Source: Xiphydria camelus (Eukaryota; Arthropoda; Insecta; Hymenoptera; Xiphydriidae). Taken from it: a DNA stretch of 64,000 bases. Shown piece after piece: positions 1 to 11,098 of the stretch (the first letter of the stretch is position 1; each line of letters begins with the position of its first letter). The translations under genes and the position numbers were made by a program. The stretch lies in assembly GCA_963678675.1 (NCBI GenBank), contig OY783199.1:1309501-1373500 (forward strand), given 5' to 3'. The notes beneath the pieces are model-generated. The model had not been told where the DNA came from and did no database searches. It saw only the letters and a program-made list of their open reading frames with translations.

Positions 1-1037
1 AAACGTAATTTTCCTTGACACTGGTTATCAAATTTTTTGAGCATCCTCCTAAATTTGGAGGGATATTTTCTTTCATTTCTACTGGTTCAAAGCATACTAC
101 ATTCTGCATAACGCCTGTTATTTCTACTCCACAAACATCTGTTAAATCTAGACTTTCGTCAAATTTATTAACGTCAACATCAGTCGTTATATTCGTTAAA
201 ATCTCTTCTGTCTGACCGAGATGTAAACAACAGTCTTCCACATTTATTGCAGGATTGTCTGAGACTGCCAAGCTATCCACATTCTTTTCAATTGAAGTGC
301 AAAGTTGGTTATCTTCCAATTCCTTTACAATATTAGTCATATTCATGTTTTGTGTTATACTACCGTCAATATTCAATGCTTGACCAATTCTGGCATTGCT
401 CAATTCATGTTCCTCATATGTATTGTCCCATAAAGTTCCTTGCTCCATGAGATCACAAAATTCTCTTAATAAAGAATTAAAAATGCATCATTGAATGAGA
501 AAAATTTTTAATCAAAAAACACAAATGAACGAATGAAATGGATAATGATCCACTTACTTAACGTGCTTCTTTTCAGCGAAACTAACGCGACGTTTCTGGA
601 GTTTGGGCAGAGTGGGACTATTCTCAGATGAAGGTGGATCAAAATCCACATTTTGAAGGGGTTGACGTAATTTTGGCGGTTTTAAGATCTGTTTAAACAA
701 GAAAACAATTGAAGTCTTTGCTTCTATAATAATTTTAATAGAAAATTACATAAATGACAAGACTTACTGACGATCTCCTGGATGTACCATCGGATTGTCT
801 AACGGGTAACCTGAAATAAAAATACTACTATAATCGATCTGTAATAACTTTAACCGATCCGAAGAATAATTTTATTCGTATATATCATATAAGGAACGTG
901 AATTTTACTTCTTTCCTAGACTGCTCTTTCATTCATAAGTAAAAAAATACGTTATGAAGGTTAGAAAATAAAGAAAGTTAACCATAAGTGTGCATATCGA
1001 GAAGCTAATATGCGTTAAATATAATTTATACTTACAT
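1..1037 (-). CDS. KNL1: Kinetochore scaffold KNL1/Spc105, 5' part (partial at window edge)
   Basis: KNL1/Spc105 is the outer-kinetochore scaffold that recruits PP1 and spindle-checkpoint kinases. Exons on the minus strand are 1037-1036, 810-768, 688-558 and 464 to beyond the window; all are GT-AG with matching phase. The encoded N-terminus carries SSILKPP (SILK motif, residues 14-20) and RRVSF (RVSF motif, 48-52), the two PP1-docking motifs in the order known from KNL1. An acidic, Asn/Asp-rich stretch follows to the edge; I do not see clear MELT repeats in it. The ATG is formed across the first intron (AT at 1037-1036, G at 810); no other in-frame ATG lies upstream of the SILK motif. Identity is strong from the paired motifs. 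The exact start is inferred. Confidence 0.85.
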
Positions 1038-1385
1038 GTCCCTTCATTTATGTCAAATGACGATTGTTTATAACACACTATCACATTAATTCAAATTCTG
1101 CTCCGAAAGCGTCACTTGCACCGAACGCGCGCGCGTCCACGGTCTCGCAATTAGCCACTGACAGTTGTAATGGGCGTTTTCCATTTAAACGTTCGGTGAA
1201 GATGCTTGATTAGCAAAAACCGCAGTAAAAAAACCAATGACTTTACTTTACATAAATCTGTGTCGACTCGGGGACAATTAAAGGGAAAGCTCCCAGTAAT
1301 ATTGTCACGTGTCTGTGACAGGCATCGCAATTATCGCGGTGGCACACTGATTAAAGGGTAATGCGTGTGTAGCCAAATTGATGAC
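1038..1385. promoter_or_regulatory. Shared head-to-head promoter of KNL1 and the Tigger-derived gene
   Basis: About 350 bp separate the two divergent start codons. The stretch contains a CpG-rich patch near 1115-1145 with a run of GCGCGCG, typical of a broad insect housekeeping promoter, and no open frame of note. I see no TATA box at a convincing place on either strand. The role is inferred from position. Confidence 0.5.
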
Positions 1386-3186
1386 ATGAATCGCACAGGA
1401 CGTTATCTTAATTATAATGAAAGATTAGAGATAGTAAAGCGAATCGATTCTGGAGAATCTTGCAGGATAATTGCGACAGATTATGGCCTAGCTCGACGAA
1501 CGGTGGAAAAAATAAAGAAAAACAAGGACTCGATTAAAGCATATATAAATAAATTTAATGAGGAAGGCGGTGTCTCTCGAAAGAGACATTTGACGAGGAA
1601 TGTTAAAAATGAAGCCCTCGAGAAGGCAATGTATGCATGGTTTCTACAGAAACAGCATCACGGCGAACATGTATCGGCATCGGTGATTTGCAAGCAAGCG
1701 CTATTGCTGAATGGAAAGCTGAATGGGCCTAAAGACTTTACAGCCAGCAAAGGGTGGTTCGACAAATTCAAAAAGCGACACGGATTTTGTTATGTGTCGG
1801 AGCATGGTGATAAATTACCAACAGATTTGGAAGCTGCGGAACACTTTCGCGAGGAGTTTCAAAAACGCCTTCGGTTGGATGGATATGAGCTAGAAAACGT
1901 CTACAATGCAGATGAATCTGGAATTCAGTGGAAAATCCTGCCAAAATCAACTTTTATTAATAATCTAGACAGTACTGCCAAAGACAAGGAAATTTTGAGA
2001 GATCGCGCTGTTATTATGGTATGTACCAATGCAACAGGCACACACAAAATACCCCTTCTGATAATTGGTAAAATAAAGAAGTCCCTATATTCCAAAGATA
2101 CGTCTTCCCTTGGCGTGAAATATGTCACGCAGAAGAGAGGTTCAATGGACAGCCTCGTCTTTACCCAATGGTTCACAGAAACATTCATACAGAGTGTCGA
2201 GAAGAGACAGATTGAAACGCAAAAATTTGGCAAAGTCATCCTACTTCTGGATAATGCACCCCCTCATTTGCTCTTAGAGTCCACATGTTATGACAATGAA
2301 AAGTTTAAAATCGTATTGATTCCAAAAAATGTTACTGTGATTCAACAACCAATGGATCAGGGTATCATTGAGAAACTCAAAATAGTGTACAGAATGAACC
2401 TATTGAGGATGCTAGCATTGGAAGACCAGGAAGAAGACATCGCGCGGAGGATAAAGAATCTAACTATGAAAGATTGCTGTCTATTATTATCAGGCGCCTG
2501 GGACTCACTGACGACAATTAATATTCGCAATGCCTGGCAAAAGCTGATTGATTTTCATGAGGTACTCCCAAAAACTGAAAACAATGAAGAAAACAGATGT
2601 CCAAGAGATTTCGAAGTTTTGGAGTTGCTCCATCAGATTCCTACTTTCAGCAATTGTAATGATGAAGACGTACAAGACTGGTTGCAAATAGATAGAAAGG
2701 ATCCTGGGTGGGAGATTTTGGATGACGAATGCATGGCTTCCTCAGTGGATGAAGATGTATGTGTGATCAACGCTTTCTACTATACGCGATTAGTCATTTT
2801 ATCCCTATCGTATAATAGCAGAACTAATTAATAAATACAATTTATCCTTCAAGGACCCAAATATTGAGATCAAGGAAAACTTAGATGAATGCTCTTCAGA
2901 TGAAGAATCGGATACCTGGTCTATGATGACTGACTCAGAAACCCGTGCAACAGAGCCAAATGAAGACCACGCACTTGCTGATAATATTTCCTCAAAAGAT
3001 GCTTTTACTGCTGTTAACGCGCTTATCGGGTATGTGAAGAAGAACTCGTCGTTTAATGAGACAGATCTTGCACGTTTATCAAAAGTTCAAGCAATTATCA
3101 AAGATAAAATCCTTGATAAGAAACAAATAGTTTCTATCAAACAAGAATGCAGTACGACTGTGCACGTTAAAACTGAACCTGTGTAG
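1386..3186 (+). CDS. Tigger/jerky-type pogo transposase-derived protein (CENP-B-like HTH + DDE)
   Basis: Two exons, 1386-2756 and 2854-3186, are joined by a 97-nt GT-AG intron in phase 0 and give about 567 residues. Order: an N-terminal helix-turn-helix of pogo/CENP-B type (residues ~5-60), a CENP-B-type second DNA-binding domain with GGVSRKRHL and KGWFDKFKKRHGF (~60-135), then a DDE-1 catalytic core. The catalytic triad is intact: D176 in NADESG, D289 in LLLDNAPPH, D324 in QPMDQG. The tail is acidic and ends with IKQE and VKTE, both of SUMO-consensus form. The start is ATG 1386; the frame extends seven codons upstream without an ATG. No terminal inverted repeats were evident, so it may be a domesticated jerky-like gene or an old Tigger copy. 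The role is probably DNA binding in the nucleus. Confidence 0.8.
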
Positions 3187-4546
3187 TTTAGATCAGATAT
3201 TTATGGATATATGTACATTTCTCTAACTGTATTTCAATGCAAAAATTCAAAAACTAATCCAACAGACCAAAAAGAATTAAAAATCACAGGTATACAGGTG
3301 TTCCAATCTCTAGCATCAATCGCTCAACCATCATATTTGACATATATTTTCCCGCTAATTCCAAGAATCACTAAGTCAATATCTCTAAAGAAATTTTATG
3401 AAAACGTGGTTTTTGAAAGAAGAAACATTTCATTTACATAAAATCACTGATATTTCATATTTCCTTCGAGATATTGATTTATAATAACTGCTATTTTAGA
3501 AAATTCGAAATCCTGAGAACTAATCAGAAGACCACTCTATCCAATAGAGAACTTAATCGCCAAAATATATAAATATTCAAAAAGCTGATTCAGGCAGCCC
3601 TTTGGTAGCCATACATATATACACATAACGCAGAAATTAGAATAAAAAATACTACATACTATTTGAAAATACTATTAAATATACCTTATCAATTGTGTAT
3701 CTCCAATTTACGGTCCTTCGAAATGTTCCTCCTTGGAATTCCTTGGTCGTTATTATCATCCCATAATTTCGTGTAAAAGTATTATGATCCATCATTTTAA
3801 CATCATGGATTTTACCGTAATTTTTTTCCTGGAAATGTCAAGGAAACCTCTAAGAAATTAAATTTTACCTTATTCTCTCTTCAAAAGACAATCGATTGAA
3901 TTTGATTACCATACTTTGAACATGCTAAAGCCCTTCAGCATACATGTACATTTTGTACTCATTTCAAAATTTCATATATGTATATTGTATATAAAATATA
4001 ATAAAAAATGCTACATATTATTTGAAGATCCTATTAACTTACCTCAAGAATTAGATGTCTGTCAAATTAAGGTCCTTTCCATAAAAATTGATACAATCAT
4101 TCAATCCAATGGGACGTAATTCTTCCTCTGATAATAAAATGCTCTTCCTGAAGTGTTATAGCAAAAAAAAAACGAAAAAAAAAATGGAAATTGAAATGCT
4201 ACAAATGGCTTTTCTCAAGAAGCTAGCAATGACTGGTTTTCGAAATCGTCATGAAAAAAAAATGCATCAACTATGGCCGGCAGCCGCACTAAAATTAACT
4301 TTTACTATTTAAAAGTGAATAATTTCCTGAATAGACGGGTACTAGAAGTTGATCGTTAAAATTATTATACCATTAATACATTCCTAATAAATATGTATCA
4401 CATGTATTAGGTGGTTTTTTTTCCAGATATCAATGACTATCTTGGGAAAAATGTATGAAACCTAAGAAATCATTATTTTATACCTCCTTTAAGATATCTA
4501 CTGCGATTTTCAAATTACTCCGAAAAAAATATTCTATATAAGGCAC
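3187..4546. other. Gene-free AT-rich stretch with a degenerate ~370-bp duplication
   Basis: No convincing coding frame. Segments near 3640-3725 and 4005-4090 resemble each other (ATAAAAAATRCTACAT, then YTATTAA, then GGTCCTT), pointing to an old tandem duplication that may be a decayed outer part of the satellite that follows. Confidence 0.45.
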
Positions 4547-5692
4547 GATCGACTTTAAAGAAGTGGATTTTTAACAAAATCTTAAGTGGTATGGCAGAAG
4601 ACTGTGAAAAAATGAAAGTCTTTAAAACGAATCAGAAGACCTACCCTACACCTGATATACCGTTCCACGTCATCTACAAAAATCAAGGAAATACGTATAC
4701 CTAACGAATGGCTGTAATTTTCGGAATGAGCCCAACGACCTACGTCGTGTGATCGACTTTAAAGAATTGGATTTTTAACAAAATCTTAAGTGGTATGGCA
4801 GAAGACTTTGTGAAAAATGAAAGTCTTTAAAACGAATCAGAAGACCTACCCTACACCTGATATACCGTTCCACGTCATCTACAAAAATCAAGGAAATACG
4901 TATACCTAATATTAATAGAATGGCTGTAATTTTCGAAATGAGCCCAACGACCTACGTCGTGTGATCGACTTTAAAGAGAATTGGATTTTTAACAAAATCT
5001 TAAGTGGTATGGCAAAAGACTTTGTGAAAAATGAAAGTCTTTAAAACGAATCAGAAGACCTACCCTACACCTGATATACCGTTCCACGTCATCTACAAAA
5101 ATCAAGGAAATACGTATACCTAATATATCAATACCTAGAATGGCTGTAATTTTCGGAATGAGCCCAACGACCTACGTCGTGTGATCGACTTTAAAGAATT
5201 GGATTTTTAACAAAATCTTAAGTGGTATGGCAAAAGACTTTGTGAAAAATGAAAGTCTTTAAAACGAATCAGAAGACCTACCCTACACCTGATATACCGT
5301 TCCACGTCATCTACAAAAATCAAGGAAATACGTATACCTAATATATCAATACCTAGAATGGCTGTAATTTTCGGAATGAGCCCAACGACCTACGTCGTGT
5401 GATCGACTTTAAAGAATTGGATTTTTAACAAAATCTTAAGTGGTATGGCAGAAAACTTTGTGAAAAATGAAAGTCTTTAAAACGAATCAAAAGACCTACC
5501 CTACACCTGATATACCGTTCCACGTCATCTACAAAAATCAATTAAATGCGTATACCTAATATCAATAGAATGGCTGTAATTTTCGGAATGAGCCCAACGA
5601 CCTACGTCGTGCGATCGACTTTAAAGAATTGGATTTTTAACAAAATCTTAAGTGGTATGGCAGAAGACTTTGTGAAAAATGAAAGTCTTTAA
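4547..5692. repeat. Tandem satellite, ~204-220 bp period, five full units plus one partial
   Basis: Units begin with GATCGACTTTAAAG at 4547, 4751, 4963, 5183, 5401 and 5613; the sixth stops near 5692 and diverges into unique DNA. Spacing is 204, 212, 220, 218 and 212 bp. Length differences come mainly from short indels in the TACCTAATAT...TAGAATGG linker. Units are nearly identical elsewhere, so the array is young or homogenised. Each full unit carries a small inverted repeat ACGAC-CTAC-GTCGT close to its end. No open frame runs through it. Confidence 0.92.
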
Positions 5693-7387
5693 AATTAATC
5701 AACAGGCCATCCTATCACTTTTGAGATGATTTCACTCCCCGAAATCTGGCTACCGGCCATACATCTGATGCAAATCTAGATTTATGTAATAGGTAAACCT
5801 GAATCGAAATTGAATCGAGCTGATGTAAGAAACTATTAACAGTATTAGGTATTGACGAACTAAAACAAAAAGCAAAATATTAGTGGTCTCATCATAATTA
5901 AAAAACGATGTTATTCTATTACAGTGACTGAAAAGTAAAATTGCATCTAGTTGAAGAGATCACCTAAAACAGAAAGCAGAACTATTACTGGCCATATCAC
6001 AGCCCGAGAAACATTTATGTTAAATCTACTTCCTGAAAATAAGACATTTAGTATTAGATATGAAGAAGGGACTTCCTGAAACGGAAACGGACTAGTTAAT
6101 AGCTTATTCTATATGAGATAAGAATTCTTGCTTGATTCTTCGGGAAAAAAAGAAGAGATTAACGAACAATTAATTCTATTCAATCGATAATCGCTCCTAT
6201 ATCCCGATTTGAATTAAGCCAAAAATATTAGATAACGGGTACAATTATTAGTCCTCTAATGTGGTGACTGATACCCTTCGGTAAAAAATGTACTAAATAA
6301 AAAAAAGTGGGTAATGAAATGTGGCCATAAATTCTCGGATGCTTCAATAGCCACTAAGCCCTTTACTTTCGAGAGTACGCAAGTTCTCCTACCCGTGAGT
6401 GTGTGCATACTGTAATACTCGCAAATCTATATAAACTCATGAATTTAAAACTCATTCATTTGAACACCAAGCATAATTGTACCCGTTGTCTTATTTTTTA
6501 AAACCAAATCTGTAAAAATTACCGTAAATCAACGTATATTCAATGAAATTCAGTGAATGCAAGATCACTATAATTTCCGTGTACTTATGTACACTGATTT
6601 GCAGTTATTTTTATTAATTCCAAGTATCCTATGATCTGTGAGATGAGTGATAATACCTAACGCGTATATATTTATGTATGTACGTATTTATTCATTCACA
6701 CATTAAATTGGAGTTAAGTATTTAGGGTTTTTTGCAGGGGTAAATGCCATAAAAGTATAATAGAGATATTGTGGATACCTCACAAAAATGCGAGGCCTCT
6801 GTAGAATCTTACTTACTATAGGTTGAAGATGAACATCTTCAATCTTAACTTATAATAAACTTGTACCTCACTTGAGGATAATAGAATTCCGCGGATATAC
6901 TAATTGCATTTACCAGGGTTCGCTGCTACATGGCAGTACTTCCCCCGGGTGTCGAAACCAGAGCCGCGCTGACAGTGGAAAGAAACTAATTTTAATAAGT
7001 TTCAATGCTGTCTCTTAAGCAAACGGCGTATTCTAATTTTCCACAATAAAAGATAATTTCAGTAAATTTTAAGGAAAAAATTTAAATTACTATTTCAATA
7101 GGTATGTATCTGTTATAATTCGAAATCTTCAAATATTTTTAATCAATATTTCGTTCTTAATAAACATGAAAACATAAAGTTGTAAAATATATATATATTC
7201 GTATTAATTTATATTTTCTGTAGCGGTGCTCTGGTTAAGACGGAAATTAATACGACACATTTTCTGGTACTCACCGTAAACATAAAATATACATGTACAA
7301 AAATACGAGTCCAAAGTAGGCGTGCAGTGCAAACAATATTGTATAATAAATAATTTGGCAAAGATACATGTAAAATATTTGTATATG
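5693..7387. other. AT-rich intergenic DNA, nothing recognised
   Basis: I see no conserved coding frame, RNA gene or clear repeat here apart from short AT tracts. Short open frames are scattered on both strands without supporting splice sites or protein similarity. Confidence 0.5.
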
Positions 7388-7638
7388 TAGGGAGAAGTGG
7401 GCCAAAGCGGAACAGTGAGACAATATGAAATATCAAAATTACAGCATTGGACAGAATCAATGTAAAAAAAAGAGAATAAAGAATCAGTGTTGCATAATGA
7501 GGTATTTACAAAAGTTTGAAGAGAGACTTTAAGGATCTAGTTTTTCAGTGAAGTGAAAAATAAAATTGATTTAATTAAATATGTAATAACAATTTGTGTA
7601 TAAATTAAATGGTTCGCATTGTGCCCCACTTTCTCCTA
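7388..7638. mobile_element. MITE-like element with ~30-bp terminal inverted repeats
   Basis: The left end reads TAGGGAGAAGTGGGCCAAAG and the right end, in reverse complement, reads TAGGAGAAAGTGGGGCACAA. The match continues imperfectly for about 30 bp. The interior is AT-rich and without a transposase. TA dinucleotides at both ends fit a Tc1/mariner-type non-autonomous element; that family call is inference. Confidence 0.7.
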
Positions 7639-9789
7639 TATATCTTGACGTTTTATGAATAGAAAATTAAGTTTGTTCCATTACGTCTCTTTATAAGATT
7701 CAGAAATATAATATTCATTAAACAAAAACTCTTGATATACTGAAAATTTTAAATAAAGTGGCACATTCGTTGAATATCGTGTATATGCAAAAAAATGGAA
7801 TAAAATCGAATGAAATAAATGTATCAAGTTAATGCACAATAAACCGCACGCCTACTAAATAAAGAAAACGAGATAGAAAAGAAAAAAAATCATAGGACGT
7901 AATCAATTTCCGATTCATCCCCGAGATGTTCTACAAATTTCAAGAATTTGCAAAGCAATCTCGAGAACTCTTCTGAAATTTTACGAACCGTTATGATTAG
8001 GGTGCGTGGCGCAACGACCGGCGTCCTCTTCAATGATGGCTTCTCTCTTCTTTCTTGTGACAAGACGAAGCCGCATATTTAACCACCGTGCACCACGCAA
8101 ATCACGATGTTAACGACCTCGTCGTTGCCTCGCCTGACGATCGTTGGAGAACGCGGTCGGAGACGACAAAATGCAATTCTTGCGATCTCGCAGGTGCATC
8201 GCTGCACCGTCGCGAAACCGCATTGCACGTGAACACGTTTTGCGAGTGCTTGAAGAGCTATACGAGATCTCTAAATCGGATTGGCGAAAGAACACTTTTC
8301 GTACGTCTTTGCATGCGCCTTTCGAATTCAATGGAAATCTTCAAACATTGGATTGACAAAAGTTGCACGCAAAAACTTACGGAAAAATGATCATTTGGAA
8401 AATACGAATTAGAAATCATAATAGTATAACAACCAACGATCGTCAGCCGTGTTAAAATTAGCACATCTACTAGTAAAATATAGCAGTCATTCTCAATCCG
8501 CACGCGTTGGACGTGATATTCACATAGAACGACCCCCTACCTATGCCCTATATTTAAAAAGCGAATGCAGCCACTCTTGCGAAAACTTTGCTCTTATTTC
8601 AACCCTCATTTTCCCTTCAGAACACGAAATTCTTGATATAACGTTTCTGCATAATTAGATATGATCAATGTAATGCTCATATTATATCACTATTTAATTC
8701 AGTTTCTTATACAAAAATGATGCAGCTATTTTAAAGTTAAAGACTCGTAAATGAAAAAATAATTCACATTATCAATTAGATGATGTGTCAATACGACACG
8801 AGGAGAACACGAGGGTTAAAACCGCGATCTCTCACACCAACGTGTACATTCATTCGTTCGTGGGTTTCCTAATCATTTATTATCCCACGTTGATCCCACG
8901 CCGCATGAGAAGGGGAGATTTGTTCTCAACCCCTCCTCGATTGCTGAAAACGACGCGAAAGGTAGATCGGATCGCGGGTTCCTCAAATTCTAAGACTCTA
9001 TGCCGTGCTTCTACGAGATATATAAAATAGTTTATTTAACGATCGTCTCTAATGAACTTATTTTTAGCTTTAGGATGATAGAACGATCGAGAAGCTACTC
9101 TGAAAAAATCATATGAATCTACGGAATTGACTGCTGAAAAAAGGCCAAGAAAAAAGATGACCGAGCGCGATTCAAACACGGGAAATCAAGATTTTATGTT
9201 GATTTCCAAGCAATGCCAGGCCTTATCATGAGCTCTAGCGAAAAAGCGAGAAAAATGCAACGATTCGCGTACCGCGATTGAACGAGCAAAGTTCCCTGAC
9301 TCATCGATCGATATGCACGGCGTTCAACGATTGTATGTAGATTTGGAAAAACGAGACAGATTCAATTTCATGCGCGACCGCAGAACGCCTGCATACGTCG
9401 GACTTAAACCAATATATTTGCAGCGAAAATTGAAATTTCGATTTGAAAAGTACGTTGTAGAATTTTTTCGAACAACTGAATTCGGCTTTTATTCGAGGAA
9501 ATGAATCGTGTGTAGAGGTAAATGATTTTTTCAAAAGAATTTTCTTACTCATAAAATTCAATTTCGATCTAAAGCAATTAATCGCGCGAACAAAGGATTC
9601 TTTGCTTCAAACTCTCGGGAGCCATTAATTTGCCGCGATTTCACTGCAAATAGAACCTAAACGTCGTTGCGCCACGCTAAACAGGATAGAATGAAGAGGA
9701 AAGAATAATTACGACCAACGCTCTCCCGATATTTATCGTTACATTGCGTATCAGGAGGTGCTGGAAGAAATCTGATCGTTGCGACTCAC
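7639..9789. other. Intergenic block, possible 3' exons of the minus-strand orphan locus
   Basis: GC content rises after about 7950. On the minus strand there is a good acceptor (CTATCCTGTTTAG) near 9676, a donor (GTAAGAAAA) near 9547, and another donor (GTAAGTTTTT) near 8380. They could belong to the spliced locus immediately upstream, but the stretches between them have no long frame. No RNA gene was recognised. Confidence 0.3.
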
Positions 9790-11098
9790 CGGTGATGACT
9801 AATCGCCCGGCTGCATTCATTCACCATCGAAATCGTCCAGTTCGGAAAATCCAGGCTGGAATACAGAAACAATCGTTATTAAACAATGAAGCGCATGAAT
9901 GCAAGAATGGGTCGACGATTCGAAAAAATGCCTACCTTTTCAATTGATCCCAGGTGCTGGGAGAGAATTATCATTCTCATGGCCATGAACGAGTCCTCCG
10001 TCGATCTGTAACAATCGTATAACACCCTATTATGAATGTGTGTCCAATTATTTCGCTCCTTCATTCTCCGCTTCAGTCGCGATATTTCGTTACCGACGTG
10101 CTTTCTTTCCCATGAACTGGGATCAAAAGTTCACGGATAACGATAATCGCGACTGCAGCCTGAAAGAAGAAACGAAACTGAGCTACCTGCACATTGTCGG
10201 TAATTAATAAAGTACTGAGGTATCAAATAGAAAACCCACCCTACACAAAAGTGCGTCGTTGCCTCCCTCGTTCAGGATATATAAATGCCAATTCCCCAGC
10301 GCTTCTTATACCTAAATCAGAAAAACTTACATTGAAGCTACGGTACTTCACATGCGAACGCATGGATAACGGTATGTGTTAATTGCATCGCCGCTCAATT
10401 GCATGAAAATATTTTCGATATCGGGAGGAGAATGCGTTCGGTAACGCGAAAAACTGTTAAAAAAAGCTGGAGTCGTATTACGGACCCCGAGACACGGCGA
10501 AAGTCTTTTGCACGCAGAGCCGTTCGATCCTGCTTCGATTGCATCATCTTTTTCGTCGACCAAATTCAAGTTCAATTACACGCGAGAATATTCCCGGATC
10601 TTAAATAGCTCGACCAAAATGGCATGAAATTACGATAAAAATCTCAGAAATCGAATAAATCAGAGATGCATCGACTGCGCGAAAGGATTTTCCAGCTCAC
10701 GGCAGCGTAATTGCGTGCGATCCCGCTTCGATTGCGTCATCTTTTTCGTCCACCAATTTCGAGCCCAATTACGCGAGGATATTCCCGAATCTTAAATAGC
10801 TCGATCGGAATAACATGAACATTCGATAAAAAACGAGGGATCGAATAAGTTAAAGATATATTGACCGCGTGGGAGAAATTGCCGGCTCGCACCAGCATGA
10901 TCGTAGAATCGTCACCGCGAGAAATGCGTAATAGTTTCGCGTACTTGGAATACACATTCAGTTGCAAGAAAACATGATAAAATCGAAGATGTACAAGGTA
11001 ATACGTGATTTAAGGTAGATAGTTGATAGATTGGTGAATTAGGAAAAAGGGGGACTCACGGAGAATGAAGGAGCAACGAATGCCTTGAGAAAAATCAT
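9790..11098 (-). CDS. Candidate spliced small-peptide or lncRNA locus (unrecognised)
   Basis: The minus strand shows a run of splice-ready exons: one ending at 11060 (donor GTGAGTCC), then 10159-10094 (acceptor TTTCTTCTTTCAG, weak donor GTAACG), 10005-9936 (acceptor GATTGTTACAG, donor GTAGGC) and 9855-9790 (acceptor TTTCTGTATTCCAG, donor GTGAGTCG). The last two introns would be 88 and 80 nt, normal for this genome. From ATG 11098 the frame runs in phase through three exons and stops at TGA in the third, giving about 56 residues with a hydrophobic N-terminus (MIFLKAFVAPSFS then AAVAIIVI) resembling a signal peptide. An alternative frame from ATGs in the third exon ends PGFSELDDFDGE. I recognise no family; it may be non-coding. 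The splice pattern is seen; translation is inferred. Confidence 0.3.
10510..10900. repeat. Two-copy tandem duplication, ~193 bp period
   Basis: The stretch starting near 10510 recurs about 193 bp later, with shared GCTTCGATTGC, TCATCTTTTTCGTC, ATATTCCCG and ATCTTAAATAGCTCGA blocks. The copies differ by many substitutions. The duplication lies within the first intron of the candidate minus-strand locus. Confidence 0.75.

Noticed and set aside
1361..1385. Upstream start for the Tigger-derived protein
   Set aside because: ATG 1361 stops after three codons, and the in-frame extension begins with GTG; the first in-frame ATG is 1386.
7209..7460. 83-residue hydrophobic minus-strand frame
   Set aside because: It overlaps the MITE end and AT-rich DNA, with no conserved motif or splice context.
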